From Clostridioides difficile (GTDB taxonomy: Bacteria > Bacillota > Clostridia > Peptostreptococcales > Peptostreptococcaceae), in the NCBI GenBank assembly GCA_012955965.1, contig JABBZI010000004.1, positions 62,001-126,000 of the forward strand: 64,000 bases of DNA. Direction: 5' to 3'. The notes beneath the pieces are model-generated. The model was given only the letters and a program-made list of their open reading frames with translations, had not been told where the DNA came from and ran no database searches. Position numbers and translations under genes: made by a program. Positions 9,681-18,322 of this stretch are shown one piece after another (within the stretch, counting starts at the first letter, position 1; every line of letters starts with the position of its first letter).

Positions 9681-10883
9681 TTAATCTATCTTTAATAATT
9701 TTTTTACTGATTTACTATAATTGTTTCTTTTTACATCTTCCAAAAGTCTATCGATTTCATGTTCTGACTTTGCATTCACAAAAATTGCTAATTCTTCATC
9801 ATCTATAATATCATAGCTATCTACATATTTATCTAGACATTTTAAAATTCCATCTTTATTATATCCATCAAATCTAACTACAGCACTACATTCATCTTCT
9901 ATAAGTCCACTTAAATCCAATCTACCTTTTGAGAAAGATTTTATATTCGCATTTCTTTTATCTATTACATCTATAATGTCAGCATAAACAGCACTACCTG
10001 TTGCACCTCTTCCAGCTCCCTTACCTACAAAAGAAAGCTCACCTACTGAATCACCTACTAAAATTACTACATTAAACTCATTATCTATCTTTGAAAGCAT
10101 ATTATCATTGTCAACCAATGCTGGTCTAACAAATCCACTTACTTCTCCTGATTCATACTTACTTCTAGCAACTAACTTTATCTTACAATTTAATTTTTTT
10201 GCATATTCTATGTCTTTTTCATCTATTGAAGTTATTCCTTCTAGTAATAAATCTTTCCAATATACTATTTTTCCATAAGATAAAGTAGATAATATAGATA
10301 ATTTTCTAGCACTATCATATCCTAAAACATCTGCATCTGGGTTAACTTCTGCAAATCCCAATTCTTGTGCTTGTTTTAAAGCTACATCATATGGTAAATT
10401 TTCATCATACATCTTCGATAATATAAAATTACAAGTTCCATTCAAGATAGCATTTATACTCTTTATATTGTTACCTTCTAACGATTCTATCAATGGCTTT
10501 AGAACTGGAATACCACCTGCCACAGATGCCTCAAATTTTATACTAACATCATTTAAGTTAGCTAATTCTATAAGGTCACTACCTCTCTCTGCAAGTAAGT
10601 CTTTATTGGCTGTTACTACATGTATCTTTTTATTTAATGCTCTTGTTACATAATCAAAAGCTGGATTCAATCCTCCAATTAATTCAACCAGTATATCAAT
10701 ATCCTTATCAAATATATCTTCTATATTTGTTGTTATCTTGTCAAAATACTTCTTAGACTTATGTTTCTCTTTATTTTTAACTAAAATTCCAACTATTTCT
10801 ATATCTCTTTTTGAATTATTATTTTCTATTAAATCAATTAATCCGCTTCCTACTGTTCCATATCCTAATATTGCTATCTTCAC
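9681..10883 (-). CDS. hom: Homoserine dehydrogenase
   Basis: 400 residues: N-terminal NAD(P)-binding fold (ILGYGTVGSGL), catalytic domain with VTANKDLLA, EASVAGGIPVL, LNGTCNFILSKM and GYDSARKLSIL, and a shortened ACT-like C-terminus. It reduces aspartate semialdehyde to homoserine on the way to methionine and threonine. Start is GTG at 10883 with GGGGGT upstream. A SAM-I riboswitch and terminator fill the leader, so SAM turns the gene down, which points to a methionine-supply role. No thrB, thrC or met gene adjoins it. Confidence 0.93.
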   Translation of the reverse strand: MKIAILGYGTVGSGLIDLIENNNSKRDIEIVGILVKNKEKHKSKKYFDKITTNIEDIFDKDIDILVELIGGLNPAFDYVTRALNKKIHVVTANKDLLAERGSDLIELANLNDVSIKFEASVAGGIPVLKPLIESLEGNNIKSINAILNGTCNFILSKMYDENLPYDVALKQAQELGFAEVNPDADVLGYDSARKLSILSTLSYGKIVYWKDLLLEGITSIDEKDIEYAKKLNCKIKLVARSKYESGEVSGFVRPALVDNDNMLSKIDNEFNVVILVGDSVGELSFVGKGAGRGATGSAVYADIIDVIDKRNANIKSFSKGRLDLSGLIEDECSAVVRFDGYNKDGILKCLDKYVDSYDIIDDEELAIFVNAKSEHEIDRLLEDVKRNNYSKSVKKLLKID

Positions 10884-10944
10884 TATTACATACCCCCATC
10901 ATTTTGATTATATTAAATTATTTATATGTATAAATATCCTAATT

Positions 10945-11090
10945 AAAAAAGCTTGAGTATAAACTCAAGCCATATGACGGGTTTATACTCATCTTTCAGC
11001 ATAACTGCTGCAGGATTTAGCACCAATGTATAATAAAATATACTGGTTGCCGGGCTTCATAGGGCCAGTCCCTCTGCCTCTCTTGATAAG
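10945..11090 (-). ncRNA. SAM-I (S-box) riboswitch with terminator and antiterminator
   Basis: On the minus strand the leader reads CTTATCAAGAGAGGCAGAGG, then GACTGGCCC, GAAGCCCGGCAACC, GGTGCTAAATCC and GAAAGATGAG, the conserved S-box elements in order. P1 pairs CTTATC (11090 side) with GATGAG (near 10988). Downstream, GCTTGAGT/ACTCAAGC (10951-10970) followed by T6 is the terminator. The segment GAGTATAAAC that begins in the P1 3' strand is complementary to GTTTATACTC inside the terminator, so it serves as the antiterminator. SAM binding should therefore stop transcription into hom. Confidence 0.96.
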
Positions 11091-11116
11091 ATTGCTAATT
11101 TAAATTTATGTTTAAT

Positions 11117-11145
11117 AGTATAATACAACTTCTGCCAATTGTCAC
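11117..11145 (-). promoter_or_regulatory. Promoter of the SAM riboswitch and hom
   Basis: Minus-strand GTGACA (11145-11140), 17-bp spacer, TATACT (11122-11117). The expected start near 11110 is about 20 bases before the aptamer. Confidence 0.7.
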
Positions 11146-11183
11146 TATTTTTTTAACTTATTTTACTAAAAGTATATAGGCTA

Positions 11184-11552
11184 TTATCTAACCGCTCTTT
11201 TAGTCGGTTTCCCTTTTTTTGTAACATTATTATTTTTAATCTTTGCTTTTGCCTGTTCATGTCCTGGGAATAGTATCTTAGGTTCCTCAACATTTCTTTT
11301 ATAAATAGTAAATTTAAAACCAATAGCTTGCACAAATTCAGCTCTTAGAGCTTCACATACTGCATTAGCAGTTTCTTTAGCATCAAGCCCTGCATTTTCC
11401 AGTATAGTAACCTTTACTAATTCTCTAACTCTTAACATATCATCTAATTGCTCTAAGAAACTTTCTGTGACACCTTCTTTACCAATTTGTGTAGTAGGTT
11501 TTAAAGTATTTGCCAAAGATCTTAAATACGCTCTTTGTTTTCCTTTTAACAT
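11184..11552 (-). CDS. yhbY: YhbY-type CRM-domain RNA-binding protein
   Basis: 122 residues. Residues 1-95 form a CRM (YhbY) domain: LKGKQRAYLRSLANTLKPTT, QIGKEGVTESFL and VKVTILENAG. The domain binds RNA and is linked to large-subunit assembly in other bacteria. The last 25 residues are Lys/Arg rich. GAGGTGAAA precedes the ATG. It lies 29 bp after obgE, another ribosome assembly factor, in the same direction. Confidence 0.87.
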   Translation of the reverse strand: MLKGKQRAYLRSLANTLKPTTQIGKEGVTESFLEQLDDMLRVRELVKVTILENAGLDAKETANAVCEALRAEFVQAIGFKFTIYKRNVEEPKILFPGHEQAKAKIKNNNVTKKGKPTKRAVR

Positions 11553-11581
11553 ATTTTCACCTCTATAATTCTATACTAAAA

Positions 11582-12859
11582 TTAATTGTAAAATTCAAAT
11601 TCCAATTCGTAAATTCTAACTACATCTCCATCCTCTATTCCCATCTCTCTAAGTCTGTCAAACACACCTTGACCTTCCATAGCTTTTTGGAAATATTGAA
11701 GAGATTCCATATCATCAAAATTTACAGAATACATTATTCTTCTAAGTGCTTTACCTGTAACTACATACACTCCATCTTCAATATCTATACTCAATTCTTC
11801 TTCAGTACCAATATCAAGCTCTGGTCTGTACATTTCTTCTTCTGAAACTAATTCTATATCTTCTACTTCTTTTAGAAGTTTAGATACATAAGCTATTACA
11901 TCATCTATTCCTTCACGAGTTGCAGCAGACATTTTAAAAACTGTATATCCTCTGCCCTCTAATTCATTCTTAAATGTCTCAAACTTGCTTTCATCTTCTA
12001 ATATATCAAATTTATTTGCAACAACAATTTGTGGTCTCTTTGAAAGCTTTTCATTGTACAATCTAAGTTCATCATTTATCTTATCAAAATCTTCAATAGG
12101 GTCTCTTCCCTCTAAGCCAGATATATCTACAATATGTATCAATACCTTAGTTCTCTCTACATGTCTTAAAAATTCATGACCTAATCCTATCCCTTCAGAA
12201 GCACCTTCTATAATTCCAGGTATGTCTGCAAGTACAAAACTATCTCCAAACTTAGTTTGAACAACACCTAAATTTGGCGTCAATGTTGTAAAATGATAGT
12301 TTGCAATTTTTGGTTTGGCCTTAGTTACTACTGATAGAAATGTTGATTTACCTACATTAGGAAATCCTAAAAGTCCTACATCTGCTATCATTTTAAGTTC
12401 AAGGGTTACCCATCTTTCTTCTCCATCTGTACCAGACTTTGCAAAAGCTGGAGCTTGTCTTACTGCATTGGCAAAGTGTTGATTTCCTTTACCACCTATA
12501 CCACCTTTTGCAACTACAGCTGTATCTCCTTCTTTCTTTAAATCTGCTAATACAAGACCTGTAGCCTCATCTCTTATTACTGTGCCTGCTGGTACTTTTA
12601 ATACTAAATTTTCTCCATTTTTACCAGCTCTTTTACCTTTGCTTCCGTCGCCACCATTTTGAGCTTGATATTTTTTTTGGTACTTAAAGTCCATTAGAGT
12701 TCTAAGACCTAAATCAACTTCAAATATGATGCTTGCTCCACGACCACCATCTCCGCCATCTGGTCCACCAGCTGGAACGTATTTTTCTCTTCTAAATGCT
12801 ACCGAACCATTTCCACCATTTCCAGCTCTAACAAATATTCTTGCCTTATCTATAAACAA
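11582..12859 (-). CDS. obgE: GTPase Obg, ribosome assembly and stress
   Basis: 425 residues with the three Obg parts: Gly-rich Obg fold (RAGNGGNGSVAFRREKYVP, GGPDGGDGGRG), G domain (GFPNVGKST, DIPGIIEGASEGIGLGHEF, NKFD, SAA) and an OCT domain to the end. I start at TTG 12859: AGGTGA lies five bases before it, and the resulting MFIDKARIFV lines up with Obg starts elsewhere. A GTG nine bases upstream is inside the ribosome binding site. It sits between rpmA and yhbY on the same strand, as is common in Firmicutes. Confidence 0.94.
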   Translation of the reverse strand: MFIDKARIFVRAGNGGNGSVAFRREKYVPAGGPDGGDGGRGASIIFEVDLGLRTLMDFKYQKKYQAQNGGDGSKGKRAGKNGENLVLKVPAGTVIRDEATGLVLADLKKEGDTAVVAKGGIGGKGNQHFANAVRQAPAFAKSGTDGEERWVTLELKMIADVGLLGFPNVGKSTFLSVVTKAKPKIANYHFTTLTPNLGVVQTKFGDSFVLADIPGIIEGASEGIGLGHEFLRHVERTKVLIHIVDISGLEGRDPIEDFDKINDELRLYNEKLSKRPQIVVANKFDILEDESKFETFKNELEGRGYTVFKMSAATREGIDDVIAYVSKLLKEVEDIELVSEEEMYRPELDIGTEEELSIDIEDGVYVVTGKALRRIMYSVNFDDMESLQYFQKAMEGQGVFDRLREMGIEDGDVVRIYELEFEFYN

Positions 12860-12936
12860 ATTCTTCACCTACTTAATTAAAAACTTTTAATTAGCATTAC
12901 CAAAAACACTATTATAAATTCATCAGTACTATAAGA

Positions 12937-12962
12937 AAAAGGAGTGCCTCAACACTCCTTTT
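12937..12962. terminator. Terminator after rpmA
   Basis: AAAAGGAGTG (12937-12946) pairs with CACTCCTTTT (12953-12962), six-base loop. On the minus strand it ends in TTTTTCTT just after rpmA. Confidence 0.85.
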
Positions 12963-12969
12963 ATGTATA

Positions 12970-13260
12970 TTACTCAGCTATTGCTACTGGATATATACTA
13001 ACTTTTTTTCTCTTCTTGTCTTTTCTTTCGAATTTAACAGTACCATCAACTAATGCAAATAAAGTATCATCGCTACCTTTTCCAACATTAGTTCCTGGAT
13101 GTATTTTAGTTCCTCTTTGTCTAACTATTATACTTCCAGCAGTTACTAATTGACCATCAAATCTTTTAACACCTAATCTTTTAGATATAGAATCTCTACC
13201 ATTTTTAGAAGAACCTACCCCTTTTTTAGATGCTAATAATTGTAAATTCATGTTTAACAT
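12970..13260 (-). CDS. rpmA: Ribosomal protein bL27 with cleavable N-terminus
   Basis: 96 residues, [14 protein letters not shown] and [11 protein letters not shown] being standard bL27. The sequence starts [10 protein letters not shown] before SKKG. Firmicute bL27 carries such an extension, which the Prp protease must remove after the motif ending Q-x-x-A so that the mature N-terminus can enter the peptidyl transferase centre. The prp gene lies directly upstream. The ATG is preceded by AGGGGGTGA. Confidence 0.97.
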   Translation of the reverse strand: MLNMNLQLLASKKGVGSSKNGRDSISKRLGVKRFDGQLVTAGSIIVRQRGTKIHPGTNVGKGSDDTLFALVDGTVKFERKDKKRKKVSIYPVAIAE

Positions 13261-13273
13261 ATGGAGTCACCCC

Positions 13274-13591
13274 CTACTTTTTTAAAATTTTTATATTTTT
13301 TGGGTATTCCCGTTTAATTTCTTCAACCGCTAATTGAAAGTGATTTAGTAATAATTGTGCATCTTTTATATGTATATCTTTAACTATACATTCTATATGA
13401 CCTTCTTCTCCTACTACTTTCTCAAATTCAATCTTTTGTAATTTGTCTAAAGAATTTATAACTGCAATAGCATTAGATGTAACTGCAGCACACACTATAT
13501 CATAGCCTATTTCAGCAAAATCAGCATGTCCCTTTAAACAAAAACCTTGTATCAAGAAATCATCATTATAATAATACTTTACTTTTATCAT
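13274..13591 (-). CDS. prp: Ribosomal-processing cysteine protease Prp
   Basis: 105 residues of the Prp/YsxB family. His22 in KGHADF and Cys34 in DIVCAAVTS occupy the catalytic dyad positions. The protein removes the N-terminal extension of bL27. Its gene lies between rplU and rpmA, the standard firmicute arrangement, with 13-14 bp gaps on either side. The ribosome binding site (GGTCAAG) is weak compared with its neighbours, consistent with lower output than the ribosomal proteins. Confidence 0.92.
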   Translation of the reverse strand: MIKVKYYYNDDFLIQGFCLKGHADFAEIGYDIVCAAVTSNAIAVINSLDKLQKIEFEKVVGEEGHIECIVKDIHIKDAQLLLNHFQLAVEEIKREYPKNIKILKK

Positions 13592-13605
13592 AACTTGACC
13601 AACTA

Positions 13606-13917
13606 CTAAGCGTTTATTTTTTCTACAACTATCTTAGTATATGATTGACGATGTCCTTGTTTTCTTCTGTAATCTTTTTTTGCTTTATACTTGAAAACAA
13701 TAACTTTCTTAGCTTTACCTTGTTCAACAACTTTAGCTTGAACAGATGCTCCTTCTACTACTGGAGAACCTAATTTTAATTCTCCATCTTTAGAGCAAGC
13801 TAATACTTCGTTTAAAGTAACAACATCACCTGCGTTAGCTTCTAATTTTTCAACGAATAATACATCACCTTCAGAAACTTTATATTGCTTCCCACCAGTC
13901 TTTACTATAGCGTACAT
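13606..13917 (-). CDS. rplU: Ribosomal protein bL21
   Basis: 103 residues, [18 protein letters not shown] at the start and the basic [14 protein letters not shown] segment near the end, standard bL21. GGAGGTG lies six bases before ATG 13917; a GTG nine bases upstream falls on that site. First gene of the rplU-prp-rpmA operon, behind a structured leader. Confidence 0.97.
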   Translation of the reverse strand: MYAIVKTGGKQYKVSEGDVLFVEKLEANAGDVVTLNEVLACSKDGELKLGSPVVEGASVQAKVVEQGKAKKVIVFKYKAKKDYRRKQGHRQSYTKIVVEKINA

Positions 13918-13919
13918 TA

Positions 13920-13999
13920 AATACACCTCCTCGGCCTCAAACTCGCCAGTACAAGGTACTTCATTGGAAGATTTAAACCTTTACTGTGCGGCATTACAA
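13920..13999 (-). ncRNA. Ribosomal protein L21 leader
   Basis: The roughly 80-base minus-strand leader contains TGCCGCACAG, GGTTTAAATCTTCC, AAGTACCTTGTACTGGCGAG and then GGAGGTG before rplU. This resembles the firmicute L21 leader family, thought to mediate autoregulation of the operon. I recognise it by sequence blocks and position only. Confidence 0.65.
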
Positions 14000-14005
14000 T
14001 TATTA

Positions 14006-14034
14006 ATTATAAAATATTTACATTTTATTGTCAA
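14006..14034 (-). promoter_or_regulatory. Consensus promoter of rplU-prp-rpmA
   Basis: Minus-strand TTGACA (14034-14029), 17-bp spacer, TATAAT (14011-14006): a perfect SigA consensus. The -35 lies inside the last codons of rng, so the ribosomal operon has its own strong start. Confidence 0.9.
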
Positions 14035-15439
14035 CTATTTTATCGAAAATAACATTGGTTTTATTGTGTTTTAATGTACAATTTGCAGTTAAAGAAATCT
14101 TTATATTATATTTTTCACCAATTTTATCAATTATATCCATATAATATTCTTTTATTTGTTCAAAAACTAAATCATTAAACTCTATTATTATGTTTTTGTA
14201 GACTGTATGCTCACTTATTCTCATAATTTCTTTTTCAATGCCATCTACCATATGATGTATAGATTTTATCATTTGTGCACCATCACAACATGGACAAGAC
14301 ATTAAATAATATTTATCAATAGACTCTTTTTCTCTACGCCTTGCAACCTCTACTAAACCAAGCTTCGTCATACCTAACACTTCCGCTTTTCTTTTGTCTT
14401 TATTAAATTCTTCCTCCAATATGTGTAAAACTTCATTTTGATGCTTCTTTTTATGCATATCAATAAAATCAATTATTATTATTCCAGCTATATCCCTAAT
14501 TCTAAGCTGTCTTACAATTTCTTTTGCAGCTTCAATATTAGTTTTGTAAACAGTCTCATCGAGTTTGCCAGTTCCAACAAACTTACCTGTATTTACATCT
14601 ATAACTGTAAGAGCTTCTGTCTTTTCTATTACTAGATAACCTCCACTCTTTAACCATACCTTTTTATTTAATAACTTTTCTATTTGGGATTCTATTCTGT
14701 ATAAATCAAATACATCCCTATTTTCTTCAAGACATAGTTTATCAACATATGTATTGTCTATTCCTTTTAAAATAGACTTGAGTTCACAATATCTATCATA
14801 ACTATTAATAATTATAGATTCAATATCATCATTTACATTATCTTTTACATATTTGGTTGCAAAGTCTAAAGATTTATATAATAATTTTGGTCCTATACCA
14901 AGTTTATATTCTTTTAAAATATTTTCATATTGTAATTTTAACTCTTCTATATCTTTTTTTATTTCATCATGAGTACAGCCTTGAGCTTCAGTTCTTATTA
15001 TGAGTCCTAAATTTTCTTTATTCACTGCTTTAGTAATTTTTTTTAGTCTAAATCTTTCTTTTTCATCAACAATTTTATTTGATATTGTAGTTCTATCATT
15101 AGAAGGTATATAGACAATATACCTTCCCGAAATACTAATTTCAGTGTTTAATTTTGCACCTTTAGTTCCTATCTCTTCTTTATTTACTTGAACTAAAATA
15201 TCTTGACCAGATTTTATAGTACTTCCTTTTTTCAATTGTAAATAAGCAAGTTTTTTAAAGCCAATATCTACAAAACAAGCTTCTATCCCTGGTATAACTT
15301 TTTTTACAATTCCACGATATATATTTGATACAGTCTTTTTATTTAAATTATCTTCAACAAAAAGCTCTGCTAGTCTTTCATCTTCAAGTACTGCTGTTTT
15401 CTGAGACCCTACTAAGGACTCAATAACTATCTTCTTCAC
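14018..15439 (-). CDS. rng: Ribonuclease G/E family endoribonuclease
   Basis: 473 residues: S1-like RNA-binding part (YRGIVKKVIPGIEACFVDIG), then the RNase H-like and DNase I-like catalytic core with IDVNTGKF and IIIDFID, and the zinc-link motif CPCCDG. It lacks the long disordered C-terminal scaffold of E. coli RNase E, so RNase G architecture fits best. GTG start at 15439 with GAGGTGAAG before it. It follows the two radical-SAM-associated genes with a 17-bp gap, as in other clostridia. Confidence 0.9.
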   Translation of the reverse strand: MKKIVIESLVGSQKTAVLEDERLAELFVEDNLNKKTVSNIYRGIVKKVIPGIEACFVDIGFKKLAYLQLKKGSTIKSGQDILVQVNKEEIGTKGAKLNTEISISGRYIVYIPSNDRTTISNKIVDEKERFRLKKITKAVNKENLGLIIRTEAQGCTHDEIKKDIEELKLQYENILKEYKLGIGPKLLYKSLDFATKYVKDNVNDDIESIIINSYDRYCELKSILKGIDNTYVDKLCLEENRDVFDLYRIESQIEKLLNKKVWLKSGGYLVIEKTEALTVIDVNTGKFVGTGKLDETVYKTNIEAAKEIVRQLRIRDIAGIIIIDFIDMHKKKHQNEVLHILEEEFNKDKRKAEVLGMTKLGLVEVARRREKESIDKYYLMSCPCCDGAQMIKSIHHMVDGIEKEIMRISEHTVYKNIIIEFNDLVFEQIKEYYMDIIDKIGEKYNIKISLTANCTLKHNKTNVIFDKIVDNKM

Positions 15440-15456
15440 AACTTCACCTCTCGAGC

Positions 15457-16158
15457 CTACATAGGAGTCACTAATTCCCCATCTTCTAATACATATAAAT
15501 CTCTTCTCAATATATCAACATCTAATGGGTCAATATTCAATTCAAACATTTCTAATATTTTTGGAATAAGTATATTAGTATTTAAATTAGTCTTTGAACC
15601 TGTAGCTATAGTAGCAGTAAGAGTAATATATTCATCTTCTAAATTTAAAACATCAAAAGTTCTTATCATAGGTCTTATGTCAACTTCAACCATCTTACCT
15701 TTTTTATTCTTCTTTGTTATAATTATCTCTTTATTATTCATAAAATCAATTACTTTTCGTTTTACAAACTCTTTAGTTAGAGGTCTCTTCAATTCTATAT
15801 TAAACAGATATTCTCCATAATCTATGACAGAAGATAAAGAAGGTGTTTGTCTATCAATTTCTTTTACTTTTATAAATTCTATCCCATCTGGAAGTTGAAC
15901 TGATACTTTACTTAAAAACTCCTCTACTGATAGGTCCTCTTCTTCTATCTCAATATCTACATACTCTCCTTGACTTTCTGTTCCTAAAGCCAAAGCATTT
16001 CCATAACTCATCTTAGGATGAGGATTAAATCCTTGAGAATGTGATAAGTTTATTTCAGCTCTTCTAAATGCTCTTTGCAATAATCTCTGAAGGTCAAGAT
16101 GTGATATATATATCATATCGCCTTCCTTTTTAAATTTTACCCTTATTATTTTACTCAT
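15457..16158 (-). CDS. Radical-SAM-associated protein, DUF2344/TIGR03936 type
   Basis: 233 residues starting IRVKFKKEGDMIYISHLDL and containing SHSQGFNPHPKMSYGNALALG, signatures of the DUF2344 family. The biochemical role is unknown to me. The gene almost abuts the B12/radical-SAM gene upstream (1-bp gap), and in some bacteria the two are fused, which argues for a joint function, probably RNA modification given rng downstream. That last point is inference. Confidence 0.8.
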   Translation of the reverse strand: MSKIIRVKFKKEGDMIYISHLDLQRLLQRAFRRAEINLSHSQGFNPHPKMSYGNALALGTESQGEYVDIEIEEEDLSVEEFLSKVSVQLPDGIEFIKVKEIDRQTPSLSSVIDYGEYLFNIELKRPLTKEFVKRKVIDFMNNKEIIITKKNKKGKMVEVDIRPMIRTFDVLNLEDEYITLTATIATGSKTNLNTNILIPKILEMFELNIDPLDVDILRRDLYVLEDGELVTPM

Positions 16159-16159
16159 A

Positions 16160-18004
16160 TTAGCAAAGCCCCCTTCCTATATCATGTATATTTATTCCGC
16201 AGCCATTACAATTATGTCTACAATCAGAAGTGATTTTTTCTTTTTTAGCATTCTCATCTTCTCTAATTAAGAATTTTTTATTGACACCTACATCTATATG
16301 GTCCCAAGGAAATACCTCTTCATAATCTCTATTTCTGTGTGCATAAAAATCTATAGAAAGATTATTCTTTTCCATAGCTTCCTTCCATATATCTAAATTA
16401 AAGTGTTCTGCCCATCCATCAAACTTCGCACCTAGTTTAAATGCATCATATATAACCTTTCCTATCCTTCTGTCCCCTCTAGCTACTACAGCTTCCATCA
16501 AGCTAGTTTTTGAATCATGGTAATTGTATTTTATATTGTTGTTTCTTAATTTATTTACTAAATGTCTTTGCTTTTCAACTACTGCTTCTGTAGTATCTTG
16601 TCCATGCCATTGGAATGGTGTAAATGGCTTTGGTACAAACGTAGAAGTACTTACTGTAACACTAAAGCTTCTCTTTAATTTGCCTCCATTTACTTTTCTA
16701 TAAATATCAATAACCTTATATGCTAATTTAGCTATTCCATCTAAGTCATCATAAGTCTCAGTTGGTAAACCAATCATGAAATACAATTTGACACTATTCC
16801 ATCCCATTTCAAAAGCTCTTTCCGTTGCATTTTCTAAATCTTCTTCTGTTACACCTTTATTTATAACATCTCTAAGTCTTTGAGTCCCTGCCTCTGGAGC
16901 AAAAGTAAGTCCAGACTTTCTTACTTGTTGTATTTTATCAGCAATTTCCATTGAGAAGTTATCTAGTCTAAGAGATGGAAGTGAAATCCCTATATTATTA
17001 GAAGCATACTCGTCAACTAAATAATCAGTAAGTTCAGATAGCTTACTATAATCACTTGTACTAAGTGATGATAATGATATTTCATCATATCCAGTATTTT
17101 TAACTAATTTATCTAATATTTCTTTAAGTCTTTCAACACTTTTTTCTCTTATTGGTCTATATATCATACCTGCTTGACAGAATCTACACCCTCTTGTACA
17201 TCCTCTAAATAGCTCTAGCACTATTCTGTCATGAACAGTATCTATATAAGGTACTATTAGTTTTTCTGGATAGTCTACAGTTTCCACATCTTTTATTATT
17301 CTCTTAGTAGGATTCTTTGGAATACCATCTCTATTAGGAGTTACACTTTGGACTGTACCATCTTCATTGTATTTAACATCATAAAAACTTGGTATGTATA
17401 CTCCTTCTATACTTGATATTTTATATAAAAAATCTTCTCTAGTTGTTTTATTTTTCTTCCATTCTTTATACTCACTTACTACTTCTAAATTGACCTCTTC
17501 ACCTTCACCTAATATTACTACATCTACAAAATCTGCTAAAGGTTCAGAGTTATAAGCACATGGACCGCCAACCATTACAAATGGGTCTTCCAACTTTCTT
17601 TCCTTTTTTAACATTGGTATATTGGCTAAATCTAATATATTTAAGATATTAGTATATGAAAGTTCATATTGAAGTGTAAAAGTAACAAAATCAAAGTTCG
17701 TTATAGGCTCTCTTGACTCTAATGCAAATAATGGTATGTTTTTTTCTCTCATTATATTTTCCATGTCAACAGCAGGAGAATATACTCTCTCACAAAACAC
17801 ATTCTCATCTTTATTTATTACATCGTATAATATATGACTTCCTAAATGACTCATACCAACTTCATATAAATCCGGAAAGCAGTGTGCATATCTTATCAAT
17901 TCACTATTACTAGTATCTTTATGAATTGAATTTATTTCATTTCCAAGATATCTAGCAGGCTTTTCTACTTTTTTTAAGATTTTTTTCAAGTCTACTTTAT
18001 TCAT
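16160..18004 (-). CDS. Radical SAM protein of the TIGR03960/YgiQ-like type
   Basis: 614 residues. A B12-binding-like N-terminal region (RYAHCFPDLYEVGMSHLG) precedes a radical SAM core with CTRGCRFCQAGMIYRP (CxxxCxxC), SSLSTSDY and FAPEAGTQRLR. Four more cysteines lie at the extreme C-terminus (DCRHNCNGCGINIHD). The product of the reaction is not known to me. GGAGG precedes the ATG. Its operon partner is the DUF2344 gene. Confidence 0.85.
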   Translation of the reverse strand: MNKVDLKKILKKVEKPARYLGNEINSIHKDTSNSELIRYAHCFPDLYEVGMSHLGSHILYDVINKDENVFCERVYSPAVDMENIMREKNIPLFALESREPITNFDFVTFTLQYELSYTNILNILDLANIPMLKKERKLEDPFVMVGGPCAYNSEPLADFVDVVILGEGEEVNLEVVSEYKEWKKNKTTREDFLYKISSIEGVYIPSFYDVKYNEDGTVQSVTPNRDGIPKNPTKRIIKDVETVDYPEKLIVPYIDTVHDRIVLELFRGCTRGCRFCQAGMIYRPIREKSVERLKEILDKLVKNTGYDEISLSSLSTSDYSKLSELTDYLVDEYASNNIGISLPSLRLDNFSMEIADKIQQVRKSGLTFAPEAGTQRLRDVINKGVTEEDLENATERAFEMGWNSVKLYFMIGLPTETYDDLDGIAKLAYKVIDIYRKVNGGKLKRSFSVTVSTSTFVPKPFTPFQWHGQDTTEAVVEKQRHLVNKLRNNNIKYNYHDSKTSLMEAVVARGDRRIGKVIYDAFKLGAKFDGWAEHFNLDIWKEAMEKNNLSIDFYAHRNRDYEEVFPWDHIDVGVNKKFLIREDENAKKEKITSDCRHNCNGCGINIHDIGRGLC

Positions 18005-18322
18005 TTATTCAAATTCCTCCAAACAAGCTCTTTATTTTTATTCTTATTTATAAGTAATATTATACACGATAAAATATTTTCTATCAAAAATATAACTAAA
18101 ATATTGAATTTAAAAGCTATATTATTCACAAAATAGAATAACTAAAAATATTTGGATGTATTTTATATTAAATTTTTATTGAATTACAATTTTTTTACAA
18201 AATATGATATATTATAAACATAGAACTATTGTTTTAGATAACTTATAATGACATCTTTTGTTTCATTGACTCCAAAATGGGGTATGTTACTTGTATAATG
18301 ATAAATTTTAGGAGGGTTAAAA
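18005..18322. promoter_or_regulatory. Divergent intergenic region with a clear minus-strand promoter
   Basis: No gene in these 318 bp. The minus strand has TTGATA (18087-18082), 17 bp, TATAAT (18064-18059), a good SigA promoter for the radical SAM-rng genes. On the plus strand a TATAAT at 18294-18299 precedes the flavodiiron gene, but I find no -35 at proper spacing (TTGACT at 18266 is 22 bp away). Confidence 0.7.

Noticed and set aside
18266-18299. TTGACT/TATAAT promoter for the flavodiiron gene
   Set aside because: The spacer is 22 bp, too long for a SigA promoter.
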